From Chara braunii (taxonomy: Eukaryota > Streptophyta > Charophyceae > Charales > Characeae): a stretch of 32,681 bases of DNA. Position 1 is the stretch's first letter. Each line of letters starts with the position of its first letter. This document shows positions 20,719 through 30,454 of the stretch, piece by piece. The translations under genes were made by a program, and so were the position numbers. Where the stretch lies: positions 1,286,083 to 1,318,763 of the forward strand of contig BFEA01000200.1 of the NCBI GenBank assembly GCA_003427395.1, written 5' to 3'. The notes beneath the pieces were generated by a model that worked only from the letters and a program-made list of their open reading frames with translations, was not told the origin of the DNA and did not search any database.

Positions 20719-21480
20719 CAGGGTTACCTGACCGAATGTTTGGGGGCCCCCGGCCTGGCCCCCGAACGTTCGGGCGTTCGGGGTCCCGTTCAGGGGCCGA
20801 ACACCTCTAGGTTCGGCCCCCGCCAAAAAACTTTTCGATGCCGAACAATAAGTTTTTTTTTTTTTTTTTTTTTTAATGAGTTCTCTATGATGTAACCTAC
20901 ACGCATTTAAATTTTAAATTCATTCTGCTCAACCAAAAAAACATTAAAAATCGTCAAAGATAAGGGTGTCAAAACTTGCTCGCCCACTCACTATTTTGTT
21001 TTTTTTTCATTTTCAACTTATTTTTTCACTTTATTTCGGGGCCTAAATATTTTTTGAAATTTTTTTAATGAGTTACTGATTATGTAAAGTACATATCTGT
21101 AAATTTTCAGGCAATTTTTTAATGCCAAAACATTATTAAAAATCGTCAAAGATGGCGGTGTTGAAAAGGTGCTGGCACACTCACTCATTTTAATTCTCTT
21201 TTTATTTTTTCTTATTTTTATCATAGTGTTTATTTTCTGTATTTGATTTTTAATTCAAATTTGGTAAAGAATTTGGATGAAGAGTCTAGGCAAATGTTGT
21301 TTGTTTATTTTTCTCCATAACATATGTTTTTTTCGGAATTTTGTCAAAACGTTTTTTTTTTTTTTTTTTTTTTTNGGTTTGCATTCGGCCCAAACGGCCG
21401 AAAGTCTTCCTTCCGAAGGGGTCCCGTACGTTCGGCGTTCGGGTTTGTCGTTCGGCCCGTCCTGAACGCCGGCAACCCTG
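20719..21480 (+). mobile_element. hAT-like non-autonomous element, CGTTCGGG-word type, second copy
   Basis: TIRs are CAGGGTTACC and, inverted, CAGGGTTGCC. The perfect 8-bp duplication CACATAAC is at 20711-20718 and 21481-21488. It has the same plan as the 13994 copy, with a two-subunit body (AAAGAT words at 20956 and 21148, 192 bp apart). The ambiguous base N at 21375 follows a poly(T) run at the right GC block, so the sequence there is uncertain. Confidence 0.9.
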
Positions 21481-21704
21481 CACATAACCAAAAAATTGTG
21501 TGAAATATGTAAATTGATTTCATTGAGGCATTTGTTTTTTGTATTTTTTGTTTTTTTTTTTCGTGATTGTTCGTCAATTTTTTTGACTATGATATTCAAA
21601 ATTTTTGGATTCATTTTTAAGATTGAAAATATTATCAATTGACTATGAAAAACTTTTTGACATTTTTGAACACCCTTAAAAAGAAAAGTTATATGACCTG
21701 TAAT

Positions 21705-22699
21705 CAGGGTAACCGGCGTTCAGGACGGGCCGAACGCCCGAACCCGAACGTCCGAACGTATGGGACCGCTTGGGGATGCATTCCGCGGCTTGGGCCGAAC
21801 GCGGACAAAAAAAAAACAAAACAAGTCATCTAAAAAATCTGAAAAAAAAAATAGCCTGAGCATTACATCCCAATTCCTTACCAAATTTTAAATAAAAATG
21901 AAATACGAAAAGCAAATACTAATAATAAAAAAAAAAAAAAAAAAAAAAATTAAATTTAGTGATTGTGCGAGCATGTTTTCGACACCGCCATCTTGGGCAA
22001 TTTTTCATTTTGTTTTGGCATAGGTAAATGCCTTGAAAATTTATAGATGTTTACTTCACATAATACAAAACCCACTAAAAAAGTTTTTAAAAATAATAAA
22101 GTTATTTAACCAATCTGAAAAAAAAAATAGCCTGAGCATTACATCCCAATTCCTTACCAAATTTTAAAAAAAAATGAAATACGAAAAGCAAATACTAATA
22201 ATAAAAAAAAAAAAAAAAAAAAGAATTAAATTTAGTGATTGTGCGAGCATGTTTTCGACACCGCCATCTTGGGCAATTTTTCATTTTGTTTTGGCATAGG
22301 TAAATGCCTTGAAAATTTATAGATGTTTACTTCACATAATACAAAACCCACTAAAAAAGTTTTTAAAAATAATAAAGTTATTTAAACCTCGAACTAAAGT
22401 GAAAACGAAAAGTAAAAAGTGAAAACAAGCATAAGCGAACACGTTTTGACACCGCCATATTTGGCGATTTTTAATTCCTATTTAGCTTAGCAAAATGATT
22501 TGAAACTTTACAGGCATGTACCTCACGTCATAGAGAAGTCACAAAAAACAATTCATAAAAAAATTATTATTTTTAGGCCCCAAAATATTTTTTGGCGGGG
22601 GACAAACCCCATCAGGTTCAGACCCCGTACGGGACCCCGAACGCCCGTACGTACGGAGGTCTGCCCGGGGACCTCCGTACGTACGGGCTGGTGACTCTG
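21705..22699 (-). mobile_element. hAT-like non-autonomous element, reversed, with internal duplication
   Basis: TIRs are CAGGGTAACC (left) and, inverted, CAGAGTCACC (right). The perfect 8-bp duplication CCTGTAAT is at 21697-21704 and 22700-22707. The GC blocks mix CCGAACG and CCGTACGTACGG words. Compared with the others it is reversed (A-tract after the left GC block; GACACCGCCAT words). It is 995 bp because of an internal 276-bp tandem duplication. Confidence 0.9.
21836..22385. repeat. 276-bp tandem duplication inside the hAT-like element
   Basis: Unit 1 (21836-22111) and unit 2 (22112-22385) are almost identical, differing mainly in poly(A) length and one or two bases. The duplication is therefore much younger than the element. 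Confidence 0.9.
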
Positions 22700-23708
22700 C
22701 CTGTAATTTCTATAACGTAGGATCCATTTTATGAATTCAAAGAAAAAACTTTTACGCGATTATTGTCACTTCCCCGTATTTGTGTTGGTTCAATCCAAAC
22801 TAGTTAATTTTTTTATATCCTTTTTATTTCTTTAGGTAAAATCATTTTTGGTTCACCAAACACTTATTAGATGTATAATTTTTGTTTGTTTATTGTGTTT
22901 TGGCGATCATTTTTTGGTTGATCTTCTAAAGTGTTTAATGGTGTTAAGTGATGTTTATGTCACTTAACATCATGAGCAAGCTTGTTTGTCCTCTAGTTTG
23001 TCATATGACAACAATGTTGGTTGTTGTTATGCTTATAGGTGTTCACTCATATTTTATGTGGGGGGGGCTCCGCCTCTCCTTCCCTACACCACCTTCCCCC
23101 TTATGTTGATGTGTGAGGTACGGAGGTCGAATGGTTAGATGTATAAGTTTTTTTCGTTTGTGACTATGATCCTTAGTTTCCTCACTCTTATTGATGTTTT
23201 CCCCCTATGTTTCATGTTCAACTTGAAGTGTGGGGGCGAATGATTAGATGTACAATTTTTATTTGTTTTTTGTATTTTGGTGATCGATGATATGTTGACT
23301 TTCTACCATGCTTTAAATTAAATATGTTCAATGATTTTTTTGCTTCTTGTCATTATGTTTGTTTCTCCTCTAGTCTGCAGTATTTGTATGTGGTGTTTTG
23401 ACAGTCGACAATCAGTTGGTATTTTTCCACGTTTAATATGATAACTTATGTTTACACCCCTGATCATTGTCAAGTGTATGCCCCCCCTCTTCTCTCTCTC
23501 CCCCGCTCTCCTCTAATGCTGAAGTGTGAGGTGCTAAGGTCAAATGATTAGGTGTACAATTTTTCTTTGTTTGTGGAGTTTTCTCTGTGGGTAGTTTGTT
23601 GGTTTTATGTCATGGTTAAAAGTCTTAAGTGATGTTTATGCACCTTGATATCATGTTAGTTTGTCCTCTAGGCTATCATGTGATAGCGATGTTGGTTGAA
23701 GTCATGTT

Positions 23709-24230
23709 CAACATAAAAATTTCCCAGAATTAAATAATCATTCTGTAGTAAAATTACATTCTAAATTTTAAATTTTCATTCCATCTTAAAAAATGTCATT
23801 CTTATTTTAAAATTTTTCGTCTTACTTGAAAACTTTCCTTCCAAGAATAGGGTATCCCTTCTTATTTAAACTGCATGCTAGAGATGGAATGAAAGTCTGG
23901 ATGAGCTCATGAAATATTTTAATCGGACTGTCAATCTAAGTACGGATTTTCAGTCATAAATATATTAATTTAATTTAAATTAGAAAATATTTGTTGTAGT
24001 AGAATGAAAGTTTAATTTAAAAATTTCATAAACTCGTCAAGACTTTCATTTCATCTTGAACAAATAGATGTAGTTCGAAGGGAAAGCTCGTACTTAAACG
24101 GGAACTTGTCGAATAGAGTTGAAAATTTTATAATTGGACGAAAATTTGAATGATTACTTATAAATATGAAGGATTTTTTTTTTATGGAAGATTTTTTCAA
24201 CTTTCATTTCTCGTAGGAATTTTTATGTTG
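23709..24230. mobile_element. Foldback MITE family A, copy 2
   Basis: Tips are CAACATAAAAATTTCCC and the inverted GGAATTTTTATGTTG. It is co-linear with copy 1 throughout. The flanks align with an uninterrupted array unit at about 23020-23055, showing an insertion. The flanking dinucleotides are now TT/TT rather than TA. Confidence 0.85.
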
Positions 24231-24439
24231 TTTAAAGGTGTGAAATCATGTTTAAGTATGGGGTATGGAGGCCGATGGTTAGATGCACAATGTTTTTTTT
24301 TGTAGCGATTATCCTCTGTTTTCTCACATATCGTGTTAAAGTATGAGTTGCCGTGGTGGAATGATTAGAATCATTAGATATACATTTTTTATTGTTTGTG
24401 GTATTTGGTGGTCGGCGATTTATTGTTTTTTTTGTCATG

Positions 24440-24940
24440 ATAAAATATTTTTTTATATATAATAAAAATACATTTGAAAAAAATAATAATTTTTCATGCC
24501 ATCTAAAAAATTGTTATTTCACTTTTAAAATTTTCCGTCTTCTTTGAAAATTTTCCTTCCAAAAACGGGGTATCCCTTCTTGTTTGAACTGCATCCTAGA
24601 GATGGAATGAAAGTCAAAATATATTTATGAAATATTTTAATTACACTATCTTTCTATTATAAGGAGTTTCGGTTATAAATAGGTTACTCCTCTCTTAATC
24701 ACAAGATATTTGTTTTACGAAAATAAAAGTTCAATCAAGAAATTTTATAAACTTGTTCACACTTTCGTTCCATCTTCAACACATAAATGTAGTTGGAAGA
24801 TAAAACTTATTTTTAAATAGCAATTAAATTGAAAGTTTAGAATTTCAAAAAGTTTGGAATGACAATCTTTATGTATAAAGGATTGTTTTTAAAATTAAAT
24901 GTTCTTTCAACTTTCATTTCTTACGAGAATTTTCATGTTG
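24440..24940. mobile_element. Foldback MITE family A, copy 3 (diverged)
   Basis: It aligns with copies 1 and 2 from about 24500 onward (GGGGTATCCCTTCTT, GAGATGGAATGAAAGTC) and ends GAGAATTTTCATGTTG at 24940. The left tip is degraded, so the start is approximate. Confidence 0.7.
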
Positions 24941-25010
24941 AGTAATGCTTAACCCCCTTGACATCATGTTTGTCCGTGCTCTAGTTTGTTATAACAATTG
25001 TTTTTATCAA

Positions 25011-25892
25011 GTTTTGCAGGCACGTCATTACTATGAGAGTCAATGAGTCCGACCTTACCTTTGTTTTGATACATATACCAATGAATTGTTGAGATATAGA
25101 ATTAAGTTCATATGTTCAAGCTTTGTTTTTTTCTGCTGATTTTTGTATACGTAAACCCATGAACTATTGAAACAAAGATTCGAGTACGAATGTTGAAGTG
25201 AAGGTTACACTCACCCATATGTTCTTGTTTGAAGTTTAAGCGTCATTAACGTGCATTCGCGTTTAAACAGTTCCGCGCAATTTTATGTATCTTCAACAGT
25301 TATGACCGCACGATTCATAGACTAAAATATATATAAGGGCTGTAGGGTTTGAAAAACTCTACAACCACATATTTTATTTTTTTGGATCCAATACCTATTT
25401 TATTTTTACATAAAAAAAAATATTATAAAACTATGAAGTTTTTCATGCCTGGTCGGGCCTGCACGGTCGGGTACCTTGGCGTGCAAAAAAAAAAAAAAAA
25501 AAAAAATTATGCGCCCTCCCAGAGAACCATAAATCCGGGCTCGTTTTATTTTTTTGAGTTGGCTATCAAAGGGGGGAAATGGGGGTATAAATTACTTTTA
25601 AAAGGGCTATGAGAGATTGAAGGGGGCTCCTGTACTGTGATTTTCTTATTTTCATTTTCATCTCTGATTCTGTCAGGAATTCTGATGTGCCCCTCAGCCA
25701 AACATTGTTTGTATTTCAATTCTAAATAACTTTTTATTTTCATGATTTTTTTTTTTTTTTTTTTTTCAGTTGGGCCTACCCTAAAGAGGTTTTTTTTATT
25801 ACTTTTTGTGATTGTTCGTGGGATAAACATTGGCATGTTACATATGTTTTTTTTTTTTCTGACTAGACATATGCAAAAATAAAGATAAAAAA
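25011..25892. other. Stretch without a recognised gene
   Basis: AT-rich, with poly(A) at 25487-25506 and poly(T) at about 25748-25767. GC patches next to them (25446-25480, 25770-25782) resemble hAT-like end blocks, but no matching TIR or target duplication was found. Confidence 0.4.
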
Positions 25893-26173
25893 CTAGGCTA
25901 CCGGAGTGGCCCGGGATCACTTGCCTGGCCGGGCCAAAATAATTAAAAAAAATAAAAATAAATAAAATATTTTTGAATTTTATTTTTTAGTTTAAATTTG
26001 GTGAAGAATTTCGATGTGACCCTGAGGCAAAAGTTGTTTAGTTTATTTTTATGCATAACATAGTTTGTTTGTTTGTTTGTTTGTTTGTTTTTTTTTTTTT
26101 TTTTTTTGGGACCTTACCTGATCCTTACACGGGCTGGCCACCCGGGACCTGGGCGGCCCGGCTGGTAGCCTTG
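25893..26173 (+). mobile_element. hAT-like element, GGCCCGGG-word type (short copy)
   Basis: TIRs are CTAGGCTACC (left) and, inverted, CAAGGCTACC (right). The body shares the GAAGAATTTCGATGTGACC...GAGGCAAAAGTTG word with other copies. It has a (GTTT)n and poly(T) run before the right GC block. The flanks are A-rich, so no target duplication can be defined. Confidence 0.65.
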
Positions 26174-26312
26174 GAAAAAAATATATATATTTTTTTTTCT
26201 TTGCACACACATATGGATTGATTGCATTAATTGATTGCTTGATTGCTTGATTGATTGATTAATTGATAAAAAAAAATATTGTACACAAACCGAAGGGATT
26301 GTATGTGTGTGT

Positions 26313-26357
<45 letters not shown>

Positions 26358-26453
26358 CAGGGGGGGGGGGGGGGGGGGGGGGCCCCCCCCCCAAAAATAA
26401 AAAAAAAAAAAAAAAGAGGTAAAAAAAAAAAAAAGGGGGGTGTTGTGGGTGGT

Positions 26454-26512
<59 letters not shown>

Positions 26513-26830
26513 GGCATCCCCGCCCAATCAGTCAATCAATCAGAAAAAGAAGTTAAAAAAAAAAACAACGGGTTTGTTCGACTTTTGTGTGTGTGTCTGT
26601 GTTTGTGCGTGTGTACGTGTGTCGGAGGGGGGGTTGGGACGCCTCGCCCACCAACCAATCAATAAATAAATCAATCAATAAAAAAATAATTGATTCAATC
26701 AAACATACAATCAGACAGAAACACGCAATCAATCAATCAACCAATCAATCATTCAACAATTTTTATTATTATTATTTTTTCTAACCCCCCCCTCCCCCCC
26801 CGACAATTTGGACCCCCCCGTGTTTAAGTT
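26174..26830. repeat. Composite simple-sequence mosaic
   Basis: In order: (GATT)n at about 26215-26268, (GT)n at 26300-26354, G run at about 26360-26382, C run, A runs, G run at about 26453-26511, (AATC)n, (GT)n, (AATC)n at about 26650-26755, ATT repeats, and C runs. The GATT tract on the left and the AATC tracts on the right make the mosaic roughly inverted-symmetric. All frames here are artefacts. Confidence 0.85.
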
Positions 26831-26854
26831 TTAGTTTTTTTTTCACGTCCTGAG

Positions 26855-27352
26855 CAACGAAAAAAATTCCCAGAATTAAATAATCATTCTATAGTCAAAT
26901 TACAATCTAAATTTTAAATTTTTATTTCATCTTAAAAAATGTCATTCCAATTTTAAAATTTTTCATCTTACTTGCAAACTTTCATTCGAAGAATAGGGAA
27001 AACTCATGAAATGAAAGTCTGGATGAGTTCATGAAATATTTTAGTTGAACTATCATTCTCAGTAAGGATTTTCAATCGGAAGTAGGTTAATCCAATCTAA
27101 ATTAGAAGATATTTGTTGTAGTAAAATGAAAATTTAATTAAAACATTTCATAAACTCGTCCAGACTTTCATTCCATCTTAAACAGATAGATGTAGTTGGA
27201 AGGGAAAACTCATATTTAGACGAGAACTTATCAAATAGAACTGAAAATTTTAGAATTTGACAAACATTGGGATGATAATTTATAAATATGAAGGATTTTC
27301 TTTCTATGAAATATTTTTTCAACTTCCATTTCTCGTGGGAATTTTTCTTTTG
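26855..27352. mobile_element. Foldback MITE family A, copy 4
   Basis: Tips are CAACGAAAAAAATTCCC and the inverted GGGAATTTTTCTTTTG. It is co-linear with copies 1-3, including the inner ATGGAATGAAAGTC-type inverted arms. It lacks part of the left inner region. No clear target duplication. Confidence 0.8.
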
Positions 27353-28142
27353 AGGGTGGGGTGGATGTCCCGTTCCCGGAAATCCGGCCTCGATCAATGG
27401 GACCCCCCTCACCTCGGCTGCGGCGTGCGGTCACAGGTCTCGACTGTAGCGGTCGTGACTACGACACCTGATGGTTGAAGGGATACGTAGGTTAAATTCT
27501 CTCGCATGCACGTTCAATTGCCTTTAAATGCACCACGCACACACATGTGCAAAAAAATTGAACTCGTGCGTGTAACTGAGGTGCACACAATTGGGTCTAC
27601 ACAGGGGGGTGTGGCGAGTTCAATGGTGTGAAAAGGTGGCGGGGATGATGGGTGTGGCGGTTCAGGGGTAGGGGGCGAGGAGGAGTTACAGGGTTTGGGA
27701 GGTGGGAGTCGTCGAGCGCATCGATCTCACAAGGGGACCCTCCCGGCCACGTGCGGTATGATTTAGCAGGACTTCAACTGAGCGGTGCTGCTTCGGCCAA
27801 ATGCGTCAGCCATACCTCTCATGAAAACCCCTACAACAACATAGGGTCACATAAGGTAAGACTTAACTCCACCTACAGGAGTTGTCACCATCCCTTCGGT
27901 GGGCGTATCACCACCGAGCTACCAAACCATATGCGAAAGTTTCTCGATTGCAATCGCAGAGGTGACCCAAACCAGGGTATTTCTCGTTTGTTGTAACATT
28001 GGGGGTACACGCAGTTAACGCTCATATCATACCCGAGTGCGAATCGACACTTGGGATGCTGATCTCCCAAGTTGGAATCCCCCACCGATCGACTAGGATG
28101 ACACCACGCGATACAGTTACAATTTTTTATTTTTTTTTGGCT
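27353..28142. other. Stretch without a recognised gene
   Basis: GC content is higher than in the surroundings. A 114-codon plus frame (27652-27996) begins in low-complexity Gly/Arg sequence and has no recognised domain. A hairpin ACTTGGGA...TCCCAAGT is at about 28050-28073. It could be non-coding sequence of the adjacent Ty3 remnant, but no LTR was identified. Confidence 0.4.
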
Positions 28143-28790
28143 TCATACATAAATCGCACATGTTTTTCTGCACGTGACCATCTCATAGTTGTTGCACCCA
28201 TGATCGCACAACAGCAAGATCATTGACTCATCATGTTTATTAAAGATTAGCGTTTTCGTCCTACATAGAATGACGTTCCCAACAGAATAGGATAATCCAA
28301 AACTGGCATGATAAAGAACTTCAAGCATGCCCGCGCTTTCACTTTCCCAATTTCGACGACCACATTCGAGATCGTCCCACCAAATGCCGCCTTGCAATTA
28401 GCACCATGCAGGATGTCACAATCCATACGATCAATATTCAATCTCTCTACATTTTCCTCACGGATGAGATTCATCTATGCTCCGTGTCAACCATTCAAAT
28501 GCATTTTATTTTTTTTTACCACCAGGTCGACCAACCTGCACGAGATGCACTTCCAATACATTTTGGTGCCCACCTCGCTCCATTCAGCATCTTTGGGGAT
28601 TATGGTTCCCAAATGGACGTTCAACACCAATCGCCTCGAAAGGCGGCCTTTTAATCCGTCGTGCAACTTTGGGGTCAACACCGGGATGTCCTTTAGATTA
28701 AGAAGGTCACTATGCCCCTCCAAGAGCCGATCCACTATTCACTCTACGCCAAACCCTTCCTCCAACCGAACTTCTTAATTTTTCATTTTC
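28143..28790 (-). pseudogene. Ty3-type retrotransposon polyprotein remnant (retropepsin region)
   Basis: On the minus strand three frames line up. The first, 28735-28487, has RLSRRLVLNVHLG and TKMYWKCISC; it extends upstream through an in-frame TGA near 28740 to about 28765. The second, 28474-28247, has NLIREENVERL and the retropepsin C-terminal signature LDYPILLGTSF. The third, read to 28143, has TLIFNKHDESMILLLCD. The active-site triad should lie where frames 1 and 2 meet: at 28488-28480 the sequence reads Asp-Thr-Glu, not Asp-Thr-Gly, and a frameshift follows. A second shift is near 28275. The protease cannot be functional. No reverse transcriptase, integrase or LTR was recognised nearby. 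I infer Ty3-type from the LDYPILLG motif and linker style. Confidence 0.65.
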
Positions 28791-29555
28791 TGCGCACCAG
28801 GGTTTTCTGCTTATTAAGCTTAGTAGTTGAATGTTGAAGTATGTGGTGGTTATTGATGTGAAAACCCTCAACTTGTTCCAAAAGCTTCAAAGGTGGACCT
28901 CCCCTTATGATTTGGGGAGCGTTCCGCCGACACTAAAGACCGTAGCCTGCCTTCCACTCCTCTGCGCAGGGTGAAGAAAAGGGTAGGACGCACAATCACA
29001 TTCGAGATTGTGTAACATTAGAGGAATAACCTCGCAAGGCGCACGTCAAGCGCTACCGGAGTGTCAAATGTGAACCTCAAAATAATCGAGGCCCGTTTAG
29101 TCATGAAAACCACATAGTACGTCGTTATTGCGACTATTCATATACTTATGCATACTTTAAGAATATGATCAGACTTGCATCACCACGCTATTTGTTCGAC
29201 GTCCGCTTGTTTACGTATCAGAAAGAGTTATGGGTTGAGTAGAAAAGAAGTTTAACCTTTTTGTGACTGTATCACATTGTTAAATTGTTGTTCCAGTTTA
29301 CCGTTGTATGATTCGTGTCTGGGAGATCAACGCCTCAGGCGTTGGTTCGCGCACGGGTCCGATTCAAAAATTGACCGCTCGTACCCCTATTTTACAATTA
29401 ACGAGAACCGCCCCCGGCCTATGCATCCCCCCCTGCCGCAACGTTGGGCGATCGAAACCGTGAACCCCGCGGTCACATCCACATGGTCGCAGAATTTTTG
29501 GGCGTTGTGGCGGCCAGGTGGGCAGGGGTTTAGGGTTGGGAATGATGGATAGGGA
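28791..29555. other. Stretch without a recognised gene
   Basis: Short open frames exist on both strands next to the Ty3 remnant (for example minus at about 28930-28785 and plus at about 29035-29240) and may be more of the element, but no motif is convincing. GGGTTTAGGG, similar to the plant telomeric unit, occurs once at about 29527. Confidence 0.4.
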
Positions 29556-29662
29556 GGGCAACCCAAACCCTACCCCTATGAATAACCCGCGGAAGGGCAA
29601 CCCAAACCCTACCCCTATGAATAACCCGCGGAAGGGCAACCCAAACCCTACCCCTATGAAAC
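29556..29662. repeat. 39-bp tandem repeat, three units
   Basis: Units start at 29556, 29595 and 29634, each with GGGCAACCCAAACCCTACCC followed by CTATGAA. The first two are identical apart from the edge; the third diverges at its end. The CCCAAACCCTACCCC core is the approximate inverse of the GGGGTTTAGGGTTGGG at 29525-29540. Confidence 0.9.
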
Positions 29663-30045
29663 ACTCGCGGACGCGTCCGCTGGCCCGATTCGGATGACGG
29701 CCGCATATGTGGTCGCGGCCGCGGCCGGCCGGGTCCGCGCCACGGACCCGATTTTACAAGATTTTCCTGAATTAAATAATAGGCAAAAAAAAAAGGGGGG
29801 GGGTTGTAGAGAATTTTAATCCCTATAACCCCTTTTTTTTTTTTTGGAAATAGATAATGTTTTGGAATTATAAAAAATAAAAAACAAAAAAGGTGGCGAA
29901 GAGAAATTGAAAAATAAACTTAAAAATATATATATTGGAATTTTTGATTGGCAGTTCTTTGTATTCTTCGTTTTTACGTTTTTTTTTTTTTTTTTTTTCA
30001 AATCGGACACTGGGCCCGATTTCCAGCACATGCGGGTCCCCGCGA
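29654..30045 (+). mobile_element. GC-block element (family I), copy 2
   Basis: The left block (CTATGAAACACTCGCGGACG and GGCCGC words) matches the minus strand of 270-150. The right block after a poly(T) run (about 29981-29998) repeats AATCGG and GGGCCCGATTT words and ends near CGCGAATAG, weakly inverted to the left end (TCGCGG...GCTGG). The plan (GC block, AT body, poly(T), GC block) resembles the hAT-like elements, but the TIRs are weak and no target duplication was found. Confidence 0.45.
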
Positions 30046-30389
30046 ATAGAATGGAGCACTGTCCCCCCCCAACCCCCCCCCCCAAAAAAAAAAGCGAGTG
30101 CTTCAGCTGTGGACGATCCGGTGCCCCCTCAGGCTTTTCTGGACTAGCAGACACCGACCTTATTCCCCAACCCGTGACCTACCAGAGACCGACAATTTGT
30201 AAAGGCATACAGCGACGCAGAGTGGCAGGGTGCGAGGCCAAGACGTGATCGCTTGCCCTATCCAGGCGGGGTGAGTTGCACAGTCAGTGACGGTCGAGTC
30301 AAGACAATTAAACATGTTTTTCTTCTGTCTTGTTTTCCCCTAAATCCGCGAGCAGTGTGCGAGAAAGCACCACTGCCGACAGAAGAGGA

Positions 30390-30391
<2 letters not shown>

Positions 30392-30448
<57 letters not shown>
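30392..30448. repeat. (TA)n microsatellite
   Basis: About 28 uninterrupted TA units, lying directly against the left tip of family C copy 3. Confidence 0.95.
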
Positions 30449-30451
<3 letters not shown>

Positions 30452-30454
30452 ATA

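Larger units (their letters stand above)
22850..25010. repeat. Degenerate tandem array with units of a few hundred bp
   Basis: A GATTAGATGTACAATTTTT word followed by TTTGTTT recurs at about 22867, 23131, 23248, 23548, 24273 and 24374. TTTGTCCTCTAG...ATGTTGGTTG recurs at about 22986 and 23660. Units are diverged and include C- or G-rich patches (23061, 23485). Two family A MITEs interrupt the array. No gene was seen. Confidence 0.6.

Noticed and set aside
26114-26669. Pro-rich and Gly/Lys-rich frames
   Set aside because: Products of homopolymer and dinucleotide runs only.
29035-29240. Zinc-knuckle-like plus-strand frame (KCEP...H...C) near the Ty3 remnant
   Set aside because: The spacing does not fit CX2CX4HX4C and it is on the opposite strand to the retropepsin block.
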